Source: Megasphaera sp. AM44-1BH
Lineage (GTDB): Bacteria; Bacillota; Negativicutes; Veillonellales; Megasphaeraceae
Direction: 5' to 3'
Length of the DNA: 64,000 nt
NCBI RefSeq assembly: GCF_003467125.1
Contig: NZ_QSFA01000005.1
Coordinates: 66,959 to 130,958 of the forward strand
Numbering within the stretch: position 1 is the stretch's first letter; the number at the start of each line of letters is the position of its first letter. A program made the position numbers and the translations under genes. Shown one piece after another: positions 25,542 to 34,169 of the stretch. The notes under the pieces were generated by a model. That model did no database searches. It had not been told where the DNA came from and worked only from the letters and a program-made list of their open reading frames with translations.

Positions 25542-26894
25542 ATGGAAACAGTAATTGCAGGAAAAACGAAAAAAGAATGGATAGCCCAAATACCATTGTT
25601 GCAGGATGTAGTAGATCTGAAAGAAGTATTCTGGGTGAATCCGGAATTGCAGTCCGTCAAAGGACGGACCATTCATCAGGCCTTGGGGATGGCCGATATT
25701 GAAGATGCAGAACGGCGGTTGGAACGCTTTGCACCGTATCTGTCAAAGGTATTTCCTGAAACCCGGCCGGCCAAAGGCATCATCGAATCGGAATTAATGC
25801 CTATACCGGCTATGCAGCAGGCAATGGCGGAATGGTACGGGCAAGATATTCAGGGTGCGATGTATCTGAAGAAAGACAGCCATCTTCCTATTTCTGGTTC
25901 TGTCAAAGCCAGAGGCGGCATTTATGAAGTACTGAAAGTGGCAGAAGAAATTGCCATGAAAAAAGGCATGCTATCTTATGAAGATGATTATTCCATCATT
26001 GATAGCGACCGTTTTCGTCAGCTTTATTCCCAGTATACGATTGCTGTAGGTTCTACAGGAAATCTGGGCCTGAGCATTGGCATCATGAGTGCCCAGCTCG
26101 GATTTAAGGTACATGTGCATATGTCGGCAGATGCAAAACAATGGAAGAAAAATCTTCTCAGACAGAAAGGTGCTGTCGTCATTGAATACAAGAGTGACTA
26201 TGGCAAAGCCGTTGCCGAAGGGCGGAAGCAGTGTGAGGGCGATCCGATGAGTTATTTTGTCGATGATGAAAATTCGACGAAATTGTTCCTGGGGTATGCT
26301 GTAGCAGCAAAACGGCTTCAAAGACAGCTGCAGGAAAAACATATTCCTGTTGATGCGGACCATCCGCTATTCGTGTATATCCCTTGTGGTGTAGGGGGCG
26401 CACCGGGTGGCATTACGTTTGGACTACGGACTGTCTTTGGCGATTTGGTTCATTGTTTTTTTGCTGAACCGACTCATGCTCCGGCTATGCTCCTGGGCCT
26501 TATGACGGGTAAGCATAACGGTGTCTCTGTACAGAATTTTGGAATTGATAATATAACCGAAGCAGACGGGCTGGCAGTCGGCCGGCCATCGGGTTTTGTA
26601 GGGAAAACATTAGAGCATGATATAAGTGGCGACTTTACAGTACAGGACCAGCCGTTGTATCAACTGCTTCACCTGCTGGCTGATACGGAACATATCTATC
26701 TGGAACCGTCAGCATTGGCCGGAATGCGGGGCCCTGTACTGATTCAGCATACAGCAGCAGGAAAACGATATCTGCAGGGACATCATCTGACAGAGCATAT
26801 GGACCAGGCTGTCCATATCGTATGGGCAACTGGTGGCGGAATGGTACCGGAAAATATAATGAAAGACTTTTATCAGCGTGGAGCGCATAAATAG
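25542..26894 (+). CDS. dsdA: D-serine ammonia-lyase DsdA
   Basis: Converts D-serine to pyruvate and ammonia with PLP. The 450-residue fold-type II enzyme carries the DsdA signature HLPISGSVKARGGIYEVL, with PLP lysine K122, the PLP phosphate loop VGSTGNLGLSIG, and IPCGVGGAPGGITFGL. Length equals the E. coli enzyme within a few residues. The ATG at 25542 has GGAGGG at 25532-25537; the frame is open further upstream without an RBS. It follows folK by 38 bp and is followed by a DsdX-like permease, so D-serine catabolism is coupled to the folate island. Confidence 0.95.
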   Translation: METVIAGKTKKEWIAQIPLLQDVVDLKEVFWVNPELQSVKGRTIHQALGMADIEDAERRLERFAPYLSKVFPETRPAKGIIESELMPIPAMQQAMAEWYGQDIQGAMYLKKDSHLPISGSVKARGGIYEVLKVAEEIAMKKGMLSYEDDYSIIDSDRFRQLYSQYTIAVGSTGNLGLSIGIMSAQLGFKVHVHMSADAKQWKKNLLRQKGAVVIEYKSDYGKAVAEGRKQCEGDPMSYFVDDENSTKLFLGYAVAAKRLQRQLQEKHIPVDADHPLFVYIPCGVGGAPGGITFGLRTVFGDLVHCFFAEPTHAPAMLLGLMTGKHNGVSVQNFGIDNITEADGLAVGRPSGFVGKTLEHDISGDFTVQDQPLYQLLHLLADTEHIYLEPSALAGMRGPVLIQHTAAGKRYLQGHHLTEHMDQAVHIVWATGGGMVPENIMKDFYQRGAHK

Positions 26895-26935
26895 ATTTTC
26901 TGGTATGTAATCAATTGAAGAGAGGTGTATCCCTA

Positions 26936-28273
26936 ATGGAATCCAGTTCAGTCATGCTGTTAGTACTTATTGCAGCGGTGCTTTTATTGCTGGTATTGAT
27001 TATAAAGGCTAAGCTTAATGCCTTTGTGGCGCTAATCGTTACCTGTATTTTTGTAGGCATGGCATCCGGAATGGAATTGCCGAAGATTGTTACATCTATT
27101 GAAGCCGGTATGGCTAGTACTCTGGGATTTTTAGCAACTATAGTCGGATTTGGTACTATTTTGGGAAAAATGCTTGAAGTATCTGGCGGAGCAGAGTGCC
27201 TGGCCCGTACATTACTGGACCGCATGGGACCAGAACGAGCTCCATGGGTCATGACATTAGTAGGACTCATTGCTGGGATTCCCGTGTTTTTTGAAGTGGG
27301 TTTTGTCTTGCTTTTTCCCCTCGTTTTTATTGTTGCCAGAGAAGCAAAACTGTCTCTGCTTTATGTTGGAGTACCGCTTGCCGTCTCGCTGATGGTAGTA
27401 CACTGTATGGTGCCACCGCATCCGGCCGCATTTGCTATTACATCTATCTTAGGTGCTGATGTAGGAAAAGTCATTTTATATGCCCTTATTATTGGTGCTC
27501 CCAGTGCAGTGATAGCTGGTCCTGTCTGGTCTGGGTTCATCAGTTCCCGCTGCCAATCCGGACATTTGCCGGAACGGGATGTTGAGGCACCGACTCCTTA
27601 TGATCAGCTTCCTGGATTTGGTATCACTTTATTTACGGTATTACTGCCACTTTTTATCATGGTAGGCAAGACACTTAGTGTATTAATTTTGCCACCAGAC
27701 TCTCCCGCACTCCCGGCAATTGAATTTTTTGGGAGCCCTCTTGTTGCCTTGTTGATTTCTGTATTTTTTGCGTACTATACTTTGGGGTTTGCCCGGGGCA
27801 AGACGAAAAATGAGCTGCAGAAATTGACGGATAATTGTTTTGGGCCGATTGCAGGCATCCTTCTGATTATTGGTGCCGGTGGAGCTTTTAACCAGCTTCT
27901 TATTGACAGCGGACTGGGAAAAACATTTGCAGATACGTTGATTTCACTTCATATGAATCCGGTATTTATGGCATGGCTGATTGCTTTTCTTCTCCATCTC
28001 GCGATTGGTTCAGCAACCGTCGCCATGATCAGCTCGGCCGGTATGGTTCTGCCTATGTTGGCATCCTTCCCGGAAATCAGCCCTGAAATCATTGTCCTTG
28101 CTATCGGATCAGGCGCTATTGGTCCCTGTCATGTCAACGATTCCAGTTTCTGGTTTATTAAAGAATTTTTGGGGATATCGCTGCCAGATATGTTCAAAAG
28201 TTTTACGATGGCTTGTATGATTGCTTCCTTTGTGTCATTGACCATTATCATGGTTGTTACCTTCGTTTTTTAA
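26936..28273 (+). CDS. GntP-family permease, probable D-serine transporter (DsdX-like)
   Basis: A 445-residue membrane protein with about twelve helices of the gluconate:proton symporter family (VGFGTILGKMLEVSGGAE, GIPVFFEVGFVLLFPL, VPPHPAAFAI, and the C-terminal HVNDSSFWFIKEFLG). E. coli DsdX, the D-serine permease, belongs to this family and has the same length. Position 41 bp after dsdA makes D-serine the likely substrate, but gluconate or another hydroxy acid cannot be excluded from sequence alone. The ATG at 26936 is chosen for its GAGAGGTG; an upstream TTG overlaps that site. Confidence 0.88.
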   Translation: MESSSVMLLVLIAAVLLLLVLIIKAKLNAFVALIVTCIFVGMASGMELPKIVTSIEAGMASTLGFLATIVGFGTILGKMLEVSGGAECLARTLLDRMGPERAPWVMTLVGLIAGIPVFFEVGFVLLFPLVFIVAREAKLSLLYVGVPLAVSLMVVHCMVPPHPAAFAITSILGADVGKVILYALIIGAPSAVIAGPVWSGFISSRCQSGHLPERDVEAPTPYDQLPGFGITLFTVLLPLFIMVGKTLSVLILPPDSPALPAIEFFGSPLVALLISVFFAYYTLGFARGKTKNELQKLTDNCFGPIAGILLIIGAGGAFNQLLIDSGLGKTFADTLISLHMNPVFMAWLIAFLLHLAIGSATVAMISSAGMVLPMLASFPEISPEIIVLAIGSGAIGPCHVNDSSFWFIKEFLGISLPDMFKSFTMACMIASFVSLTIIMVVTFVF

Positions 28274-28291
28274 ACAATAGAACAAATACAT

Positions 28292-28370
28292 TATTATTTA
28301 AATAATACAGTCAAAATAATTAAAAATATATAATAAAAACATTGACATACTAAAAATAAAATGGTATAGT
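28292..28370 (+). promoter_or_regulatory. Strong promoter of the AGCS symporter gene
   Basis: TTGACA (28342-28347), 17-bp spacer, TATAGT (28365-28370). The 60 bp upstream are almost pure A+T, like an UP element, and include a 16-bp perfect palindrome at 28292-28307. Confidence 0.75.
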
Positions 28371-28427
28371 ATGACCATCTCATTCATCGTATTGATGGCG
28401 GGATGAACATCTATATGCCGGGCAACG

Positions 28428-28466
28428 AGGCCTTCTGCAGGGTAAACTCTGCAGGAGGCCTTTTTT
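28428..28466 (+). terminator. Attenuator-type terminator in the AGCS leader
   Basis: A 13-bp stem with one wobble (28428-28440 with 28449-28461) and a six-T tract. It stands about 50 nt after the predicted start and before the gene's RBS, so transcripts from the promoter above must pass it. The 50-nt leader has repeated GATG/CATC segments that could form alternative pairings; it does not match a glycine riboswitch or T-box. Confidence 0.75.
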
Positions 28467-28489
28467 GTACCGCAAAAGGGGGAATATGT

Positions 28490-29959
28490 ATGTTTATCAT
28501 CGATAGTATCATAAGTGGCATGATGGCCATCGCCGATGTCATCTGGGGCTGGCCGATTCTGATACTGACATCATTTGTAGCGGTTTACATGACAGTCCGG
28601 CTCCGGTTTTTCCAGTTCCGCCATTTTGGCCTGATTATGAAAGAAACCTTTGGCAAGATTTTTGATAAAGGCTCTGGCGAAGGCAATATCAATCCCTTCA
28701 AGGCAGCCTGCACGGCCCTGGCGTCTACTCTGGGGGTCGGCAATATTGCCGGCGTATCCGTCGCTATTGCCACCGGCGGTCCCGGTGCCGTATTCTGGAT
28801 GTGGTTCATCGCCATGCTGGGCCTCATCGTCAAGTTCTCGGAAGTGACACTGGCCGTAGCCTATCGTGAAAAAGATCCCGACACGGGCGAATGGCACGGC
28901 GGATTTCCCTGGTTTGTCAAAAATGGCCTGGGAAAGAAATGGAAATGGCTGTCCCTCATCTGGACGGTGACTCTGGGCCTGGGCATGATGGTCGGCCCGG
29001 CTGTACAGTCCAACGCCATTGCCCAGTCGCTGAGCGGTTCCTTCGGTATCTCTCCGTTGTACATCGGCATTGCCGTCGCTGTCCTCATGGGCTTGGTCTT
29101 GGTGGGCGGCCTGAAAAGCCTGTCTAACTTTGCCAATGCCGTCGTTCCCTTTATGGCTATCATTTATATTGCTGTTTCTGTCGTCGTCATGATCGTCAAT
29201 GCATCGGCCATCCCGGCAGCTTTTGCCATGATTTTCCACGATGCCTTCACCGGTACGGCCGCATCGGGCGGTTTCCTTGGCTCGTCGGTCATGCTGGGCA
29301 TCCGCTGGGGCCTGGCACGGGGTATTTTCTCTAACGAAGCCGGTACGGGCACGGCACCGCTGGTCCATTCGTCGGCAGCAGTCAATCATCCGGTCAAACA
29401 GGGCCTGTGGGGCGTTTTTGAAGTATTCTTCGATACCATCGTCGTCTGCACCATGACGGCTATGGTCGTCATGACCTCCGGCGTCTGGGACCGCGGCGCT
29501 ACCGGGGCAGCTCTTACGGCAGCGGCCTTTGGAGAAGGTTTTGGCGGCAACGCCGCAGCAGCGGGTATGTTCATCGCCGTCGTCATCGCTTTCTTCGGAT
29601 TTACGACGGCTGTCGTCAATGCCTACTATGGCGGCATCTGCCTCAACGCCCTGGGCTTTAAAGGGGCATCGGTCAAGGTATTCTATGCGCTGGCCAGTAT
29701 TTTCGGCATCGTCGGCGCCGTCGGGGCCCTCAATACGGTCTGGTCCACCTTTGATTTCTTCTTCGGCGTCTGTGTCCTGTGCAATCTGGTCGTCATCTTC
29801 GTCATGCGCGACAAAATCGTCCTCCTCGTCCGGGACTATGAAGAACGGCTGCTCACCCAGTCCTGGGACGCTACGGCTGCTGATGCGGTCGAACGCCTGG
29901 GCCTGATGGAAAAACCGGAAGACGCATCGTCTCTGCGGGAAGGCGTCAAAATTTCGTAA
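28490..29959 (+). CDS. AGCS-family alanine/glycine:cation symporter
   Basis: A 489-residue sodium:amino-acid symporter with about eleven helices. Family motifs are seen: FKAACTALASTLGVGNIAGV at the N-terminal side, GGPGAVFWMW, and RGIFSNEAGTGTAPLVHSSA. Substrates in this family are alanine, glycine and sometimes D-alanine or serine. The ATG at 28490 follows AAAGGGGG; the frame extends back to 28403 but that part is the attenuator. Its position after the D-serine/one-carbon block suggests amino-acid supply, but its own promoter and attenuator imply separate control. Confidence 0.93.
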   Translation: MFIIDSIISGMMAIADVIWGWPILILTSFVAVYMTVRLRFFQFRHFGLIMKETFGKIFDKGSGEGNINPFKAACTALASTLGVGNIAGVSVAIATGGPGAVFWMWFIAMLGLIVKFSEVTLAVAYREKDPDTGEWHGGFPWFVKNGLGKKWKWLSLIWTVTLGLGMMVGPAVQSNAIAQSLSGSFGISPLYIGIAVAVLMGLVLVGGLKSLSNFANAVVPFMAIIYIAVSVVVMIVNASAIPAAFAMIFHDAFTGTAASGGFLGSSVMLGIRWGLARGIFSNEAGTGTAPLVHSSAAVNHPVKQGLWGVFEVFFDTIVVCTMTAMVVMTSGVWDRGATGAALTAAAFGEGFGGNAAAAGMFIAVVIAFFGFTTAVVNAYYGGICLNALGFKGASVKVFYALASIFGIVGAVGALNTVWSTFDFFFGVCVLCNLVVIFVMRDKIVLLVRDYEERLLTQSWDATAADAVERLGLMEKPEDASSLREGVKIS

Positions 29960-29998
29960 TCATTCTTTTACCTGAATCTCCCCATATTCCCAGAAAAG

Positions 29999-30039
29999 AC
30001 TGCAGTTTCTCCTATCCGGGCAGGAGCTGCAGTTTTTTC
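29999..30039 (+). terminator. Terminator of the AGCS gene
   Basis: ACTGCAG and CTGCAGT arms with an inner CTCCT/AGGAG pairing, then six T residues. Confidence 0.8.
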
Positions 30040-30134
30040 TATGCTATAGCAAAGGAGCAGATAAAACTTCTTTTGTCATTTGTATTTGTGTAGTATACTA
30101 ATGTATGTAAACGAGAGAAAAGGGGATGTTTGAT

Positions 30135-31340
30135 ATGACACAATTTTCAAAACGCTGGTCGGATCCGGCACTGGTGGCGACCTGCGATGTCATGGACCGC
30201 TTATTCCAGCCCATGACGGCGGCAGACGGCATTGCTTTCAGTATCGGTTCGCCTGCTGTCGAAGCGCTTCCCGTCGATGCGCTGCGGGAAATTTCCCAGG
30301 ACGTGTTCCGCCGGGATGGCCGTGGCATTGAAGCACTGGCCTACGGCACCAAAATGGGGATCCGCGACCTGCGGGAAATCATTGCCAGTGACCTTCTGGC
30401 ACCGAAGGGGGTGCATACTTCGGCCGATAATATTCTCATCACTGCCGGCGGGCTGGAAACGATGAAGCTCCTGTGCGATATCTTCCTCGATCCCGGCGAT
30501 GTCATCCTCGTAGAATCGCCGACGTTCGTGCACTGCGTCATGATATTCCAGATTTTCAACGCCGTCTGCATTCCCTGCCAGATGGACGACGACGGCCTTG
30601 TTATGGAAGACGTAGAAGCCAAAATCCAGAAATATCATCCCAAGATGATCTATACGGTGCCGACCTTCCAGAACCCGACGGGCGTGACCCTTTCCCAGGA
30701 CCGCCGGCAGAAACTGGCAGAACTGGCGGCCAAATACGATGTCATCGTCATCGAAGACGATCCCTACCGGGACATCCGTTTCCAGGGGAAAGACCTGCTG
30801 CCCATCAAGACGTTCGATGAAGCCGGCAAAGTCGTCCTGGCCAACAGCTTTTCCAAGATTTTTTCACCGGGCAGCCGTCTCGGCTATGTCGTAGCGCCTG
30901 ATGATATCATGGAAAAAATCGCCTATGCTAAGGTGGCGACCAATTCCCATTCCAGCAAGATTTCCGAAGTCCTGGCAGCGGAATTTTTCAAGCGCGGCTA
31001 TTTCCCGGATCACCTGAAGAAAATCTGCGCCATTTACCGACAGCGCTGCGCTGCCATGATGGAAGCCCTGGACGCCTATTTCCCGGAAGGGACGAAACAT
31101 ACCCATCCCGACGGCGGCCTCTTTACCTGGGCCGAACTTCCCGGCGATATCGATACGACGGAGCTCTTAAAAGAAACGATGGACAAACTCCATATTTCCT
31201 TCGTCGCCGGCCGGGGCTTTTACGTCGAAGGCGGCGATGCCGGCAAGAACTGCATGCGCATCAGCTTCGGCGCCGTACCGCCGGATAAAATCTACACGGG
31301 CATCAAACGCCTGGGCGATTATATCAAGACGAAATTATAA
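30135..31340 (+). CDS. PLP aminotransferase, class I/II (2-aminoadipate/aromatic type)
   Basis: A 401-residue fold-type I aminotransferase resembling the catalytic part of MocR regulators and LysN-type enzymes. Conserved features: the substrate loop SIGSPAVEALP, AYGTKMGIRDLREI, ITAGGLETMKLLCDIFLDPGD, VPTFQNPTGVTLS, EDDPYRDIRF, and the PLP lysine in NSFSKIFSPGSRLGYV. Such enzymes transaminate branched-chain, aromatic or aminoadipate substrates with 2-oxoglutarate. The start at 30135 places AAAAGGGG about 9 nt away. A plausible -10 (TATACT near 30093) lies upstream. It precedes the T-box ilvBN operon, so a role in branched-chain amino acids is possible but not shown. Confidence 0.9.
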   Translation: MTQFSKRWSDPALVATCDVMDRLFQPMTAADGIAFSIGSPAVEALPVDALREISQDVFRRDGRGIEALAYGTKMGIRDLREIIASDLLAPKGVHTSADNILITAGGLETMKLLCDIFLDPGDVILVESPTFVHCVMIFQIFNAVCIPCQMDDDGLVMEDVEAKIQKYHPKMIYTVPTFQNPTGVTLSQDRRQKLAELAAKYDVIVIEDDPYRDIRFQGKDLLPIKTFDEAGKVVLANSFSKIFSPGSRLGYVVAPDDIMEKIAYAKVATNSHSSKISEVLAAEFFKRGYFPDHLKKICAIYRQRCAAMMEALDAYFPEGTKHTHPDGGLFTWAELPGDIDTTELLKETMDKLHISFVAGRGFYVEGGDAGKNCMRISFGAVPPDKIYTGIKRLGDYIKTKL

Positions 31341-31420
31341 CAGAATTAAAAAATTAAACAATAATCCACAAGATGTAACGTTTAACTCACATAACATTTA
31401 AATAAACGCGGAAAATGCCC

Positions 31421-31449
31421 TTGACAGGCGACTCTCTATTGCGTACAAT
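31421..31449 (+). promoter_or_regulatory. Promoter of the ilvBN T-box transcript
   Basis: TTGACA, 17-bp spacer, TACAAT (31444-31449). A small palindrome TCGTTA/TAACGA at 31461-31475 lies at the start of the transcript. Confidence 0.8.
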
Positions 31450-31475
31450 ATGCCCATACCTCGTTACTATAACGA

Positions 31476-31761
31476 AGTAGAATAAGCAACTATGCATAAC
31501 GGAAATCTGATGACGGGAGAAAGTAGTGTGTCTGGTCCCATGACAGAGAGCCGGCGGCTGGTGTGAGCCGGTATGGGCTGGCAGACGAAGGTCCTCCCCG
31601 AAGAGCGGTGCTGAATCAGATTAGGCGCCTACGGCTGTTCCCCGTTACAGGAAACGCGTATGTTGGTACGTTGTAGAGAGCCCGGTTGCAGAAATGCTCC
31701 GGGAATCAGGGTGGTATCGCGGATTATACTCCGTCCCTTGCAGAAGGGGCGGAGTTTTTTT
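31476..31761 (+). promoter_or_regulatory. T-box leader controlling ilvBN (probably valine or another branched-chain tRNA)
   Basis: Stem I is recognisable: the AGTA of the loop-E motif near 31524, the GCCGG-rich upper arm, and GAAGGTC on the 3' side of the specifier loop between CAGAC and CTCCC. The T-box sequence AGGGTGGTATCGCGG is at 31708-31722, and the terminator is an ACTCCG/CGGAGT stem (31728-31739 with 31744-31755) followed by eight T residues. The variable base after TGG is T, which pairs with an A discriminator, as in tRNA-Val, -Leu and -Ile but not tRNA-Gly. GTC (Val) is the best specifier reading; GGT or CTC are alternatives. Confidence 0.92.
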
Positions 31762-31846
31762 GTTACCTCTTTTGACAGCTCTGCATTCCAACAAGATTAT
31801 TTTTTTATGGTAAAGGGAAGAGAGTTTGAAATATGAGGTGATGATG

Positions 31847-33547
31847 ATGAAACTGACAGGCGCGCAGGCTGTGCTGGCCTGCTTGAAGAAAGAGGGCGTT
31901 CCCGTTGTATTCGGTTATCCCGGCGGAGCGATCCTTCCTCTCTATGATGCTATGTATCAGGATGGGTTCCGTCACATCCTGACCAGTCATGAACAGGGTG
32001 CCGTCCATGCCGCCGACGGCTACGCCCGCGTGACAGGCAGGCCCGGTGTCTGCATCGCTACATCCGGACCGGGCATCTGCAACATGGTCACGGGCATTGC
32101 GACGGCTAATATGGATTCTATTCCTATGGTCATTATCAGCGGACAGGTATCGGCCGGTCTCATTGGCCGCGATGCCTTTCAGGAAGCAGATATTTCCGGT
32201 ATTACGTCGCCTATTACCAAGCATAATTATCTGGTGAAAGACGCAAGGCAGATTCCCCGGGTCCTGAAAGAAGCCTTTTATATAGCTTCCACCGGCCGGC
32301 CGGGACCGGTCCTGGTCGATATTACCAAGGATGCTCTGGAAGCAGAGATTGATTTTACCTATCCGGAAACTGTATCGCTGCCGGGGTATCAGCTGGAACT
32401 GGTAGGGCAGGTCTATGACATCGACCGGGCAGTCAGCGCCATACAGCAGAGCAAGCGGCCTCTGCTGCTCGTAGGCGGCGGTGTCATCCTGTCGGAGACG
32501 ACCGGCGCGCTGCAGCAGTTCATCGGGGAAACGCAGATACCCGTCGTGACGACTCTCATGGGAAAAGGCGCCGTCCCGGACAGTTATGACCTTCATCTCG
32601 GCATGGGTGGCATGCACGGATCCTATGCGTCCAACATGGCCATTACTGAATGCGATTTGCTCATCGCCATGGGCGTGCGCTTCGATGAACGCCTGACCAG
32701 CCGGGCCGATACCTTTGCTCTGGGAGCACAGATTATCCAGTTCGACATCGACGATGTGGAAATCGGCAAAATCATCGACGTCGATCTGGCCGTAAAAGGG
32801 GACCTGCGCTGGTCCCTGCCTCTCATGGCAGAAAAAATCAGGGAGCAGTCCTTTGATTATCAGATGGCCTATGCTCTCTGGAAGGACCACGTCCGCTCTA
32901 TGAAAAAGACTCATCCCTTTGCCGTGCCGCCGAGACCGGGCTATATTTCTCCCCAGTCTGTCTTTGAAACTGTCCGGGCGCTGACACGACCGGAGGATAC
33001 GATTGCCGTTACCGATGTGGGCCAGCATCAGATGTGGGCGGCTCAGTTTTTTGATACGGAGCAGCCCCGCCATTTTATTTCTTCCGGTGGACTGGGCACC
33101 ATGGGATACGGTCTGCCAGCGGCCATGGGAGCCAAAGTCGCGTTCCCGGAAAAGACCGTCCTCGTCTTTTCCGGCGATGGGAGCATCCTCATGAACTGCC
33201 AGGAACTGGCTACCTTGTCCCGGTATGGCATTGCCGTCAAAGTCATCGTGCTCCACAATGATACCCTGGGCATGATCGTCCAGCTTCAGGATTTCTTTTA
33301 CGACAAGCATTATACACAGTGCACGCTGAACAGCCGCAAAAATCTGCCCATGCTGGCCGGATCGATGGGCGTCCGGGGCTATCACATAGAAAGGGAAGAC
33401 GACCTTTTCCCCGTGCTCCGGGAAGCTCTTGCCTGTGAAGGGGCGGCTCTCATCGACATTGCGATTTCCAAAGACGAACGGGTCTATCCGACCGTTCCCG
33501 GTGGCAAAGCGCTCTGTGATATGATACTGGGAGGTGAGGCACGATGA
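31847..33547 (+). CDS. ilvB: Acetolactate synthase large subunit IlvB
   Basis: Catalyses the first common step of valine, leucine and isoleucine synthesis with ThDP, FAD and magnesium. The 566-residue protein has VFGYPGGAILPLYDAM, SHEQGAVHAADGYARVTGRPGV with the catalytic glutamate region, and the ThDP motif GDGSILMNCQELATL...HNDTLGM. The ATG at 31847 is 6 nt after GAGGTG; the frame extends upstream to a TTG without better signals. Overlaps ilvN by 4 bp, as expected for subunits made in fixed ratio, and lies under the T-box. Confidence 0.96.
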   Translation: MKLTGAQAVLACLKKEGVPVVFGYPGGAILPLYDAMYQDGFRHILTSHEQGAVHAADGYARVTGRPGVCIATSGPGICNMVTGIATANMDSIPMVIISGQVSAGLIGRDAFQEADISGITSPITKHNYLVKDARQIPRVLKEAFYIASTGRPGPVLVDITKDALEAEIDFTYPETVSLPGYQLELVGQVYDIDRAVSAIQQSKRPLLLVGGGVILSETTGALQQFIGETQIPVVTTLMGKGAVPDSYDLHLGMGGMHGSYASNMAITECDLLIAMGVRFDERLTSRADTFALGAQIIQFDIDDVEIGKIIDVDLAVKGDLRWSLPLMAEKIREQSFDYQMAYALWKDHVRSMKKTHPFAVPPRPGYISPQSVFETVRALTRPEDTIAVTDVGQHQMWAAQFFDTEQPRHFISSGGLGTMGYGLPAAMGAKVAFPEKTVLVFSGDGSILMNCQELATLSRYGIAVKVIVLHNDTLGMIVQLQDFFYDKHYTQCTLNSRKNLPMLAGSMGVRGYHIEREDDLFPVLREALACEGAALIDIAISKDERVYPTVPGGKALCDMILGGEAR

Positions 33548-34047
33548 GGACACAGCATCTTGCTATATTATGTGACAATAAACCGGGCGTCCTGACCCAT
33601 ATTGCCGGACTCATCAGCCGCAAGGCTATTAATATCGAATCACTGACGGCAGGGTACACGGAAGAACGGAATGTGACCCGGTTCAATATCGTCATCAGCA
33701 TCGAAGACGATAAGGAACTGAAGCAGACTATGAGCCAGCTGGCAAAACTCATTGACATCATCAAAATCGTCAACCTCGATGAGGAGCCCTTTATCAGTTA
33801 TGAACTGGCCATGATCAAAGTACGCTATGATTCTCCCAAGATAAGGGAGGAACTATCTGGTCTGGCCGATTTGTTTCATGCCAAAGTCGTCGATGTCAAC
33901 CTGAATTCCCTGATTCTCCGCGTGACTGGCCGGGAAGACCACGTCGATGCCCTGATCAAAGTGCTCTCGCCATACGACGTACTGGAAATCGTGCGTACCG
34001 GGACCATTTCCCTGTCCCGGGGGCTCGTGCCGGTCAAGGAGATGTAA
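33544..34047 (+). CDS. ilvN: Acetolactate synthase regulatory subunit IlvN/IlvH
   Basis: A 167-residue small subunit. The N-terminal ACT domain (residues about 4-76: LAILCDNKPGVLTHIAGLISRK..NIESLTAG) binds valine for feedback inhibition, and the C-terminal domain (from about 80) stimulates the catalytic subunit. It overlaps ilvB by ATGA. No ilvC or ilvD follows; a terminator lies 46 bp downstream, so the rest of the pathway is elsewhere. Confidence 0.95.
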   Translation: MRTQHLAILCDNKPGVLTHIAGLISRKAINIESLTAGYTEERNVTRFNIVISIEDDKELKQTMSQLAKLIDIIKIVNLDEEPFISYELAMIKVRYDSPKIREELSGLADLFHAKVVDVNLNSLILRVTGREDHVDALIKVLSPYDVLEIVRTGTISLSRGLVPVKEM

Positions 34048-34092
34048 AGCACGGCAGGATTATGCAGGGCCGGCTGTACCGGACAGATGCAG

Positions 34093-34150
34093 ACGGAGCT
34101 GCCTCCTATGAGTCTATCGGCTCAGGGGTGGCAGCTCCGTTTGTCTGGCC
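34093..34150 (+). terminator. Terminator of ilvBN
   Basis: An 11-bp stem ACGGAGCTGCC/GGCAGCTCCGT (34093-34103 with 34130-34140) followed by TTGTCTGG. The T-tract is weak. The long inner sequence may pair further. Confidence 0.6.
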
Positions 34151-34169
34151 TATTCTGTTTTTTGCTTTC

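Noticed and set aside
25542..26894. Diaminopropionate ammonia-lyase as an alternative for dsdA
   Set aside because: The HLPISGSVKARGGIYEVL stretch and overall length match DsdA better.
28371..28489. Glycine riboswitch or leader peptide before the AGCS gene
   Set aside because: The leader is too short and lacks glycine aptamer features. A frame starting ATGACCATC begins before the predicted transcription start, so it cannot be a leader peptide from this promoter.
31805..33553. 582-codon open frame on the minus strand opposite ilvB
   Set aside because: Antisense to a clearly functional acetolactate synthase; no family resemblance and no RBS.
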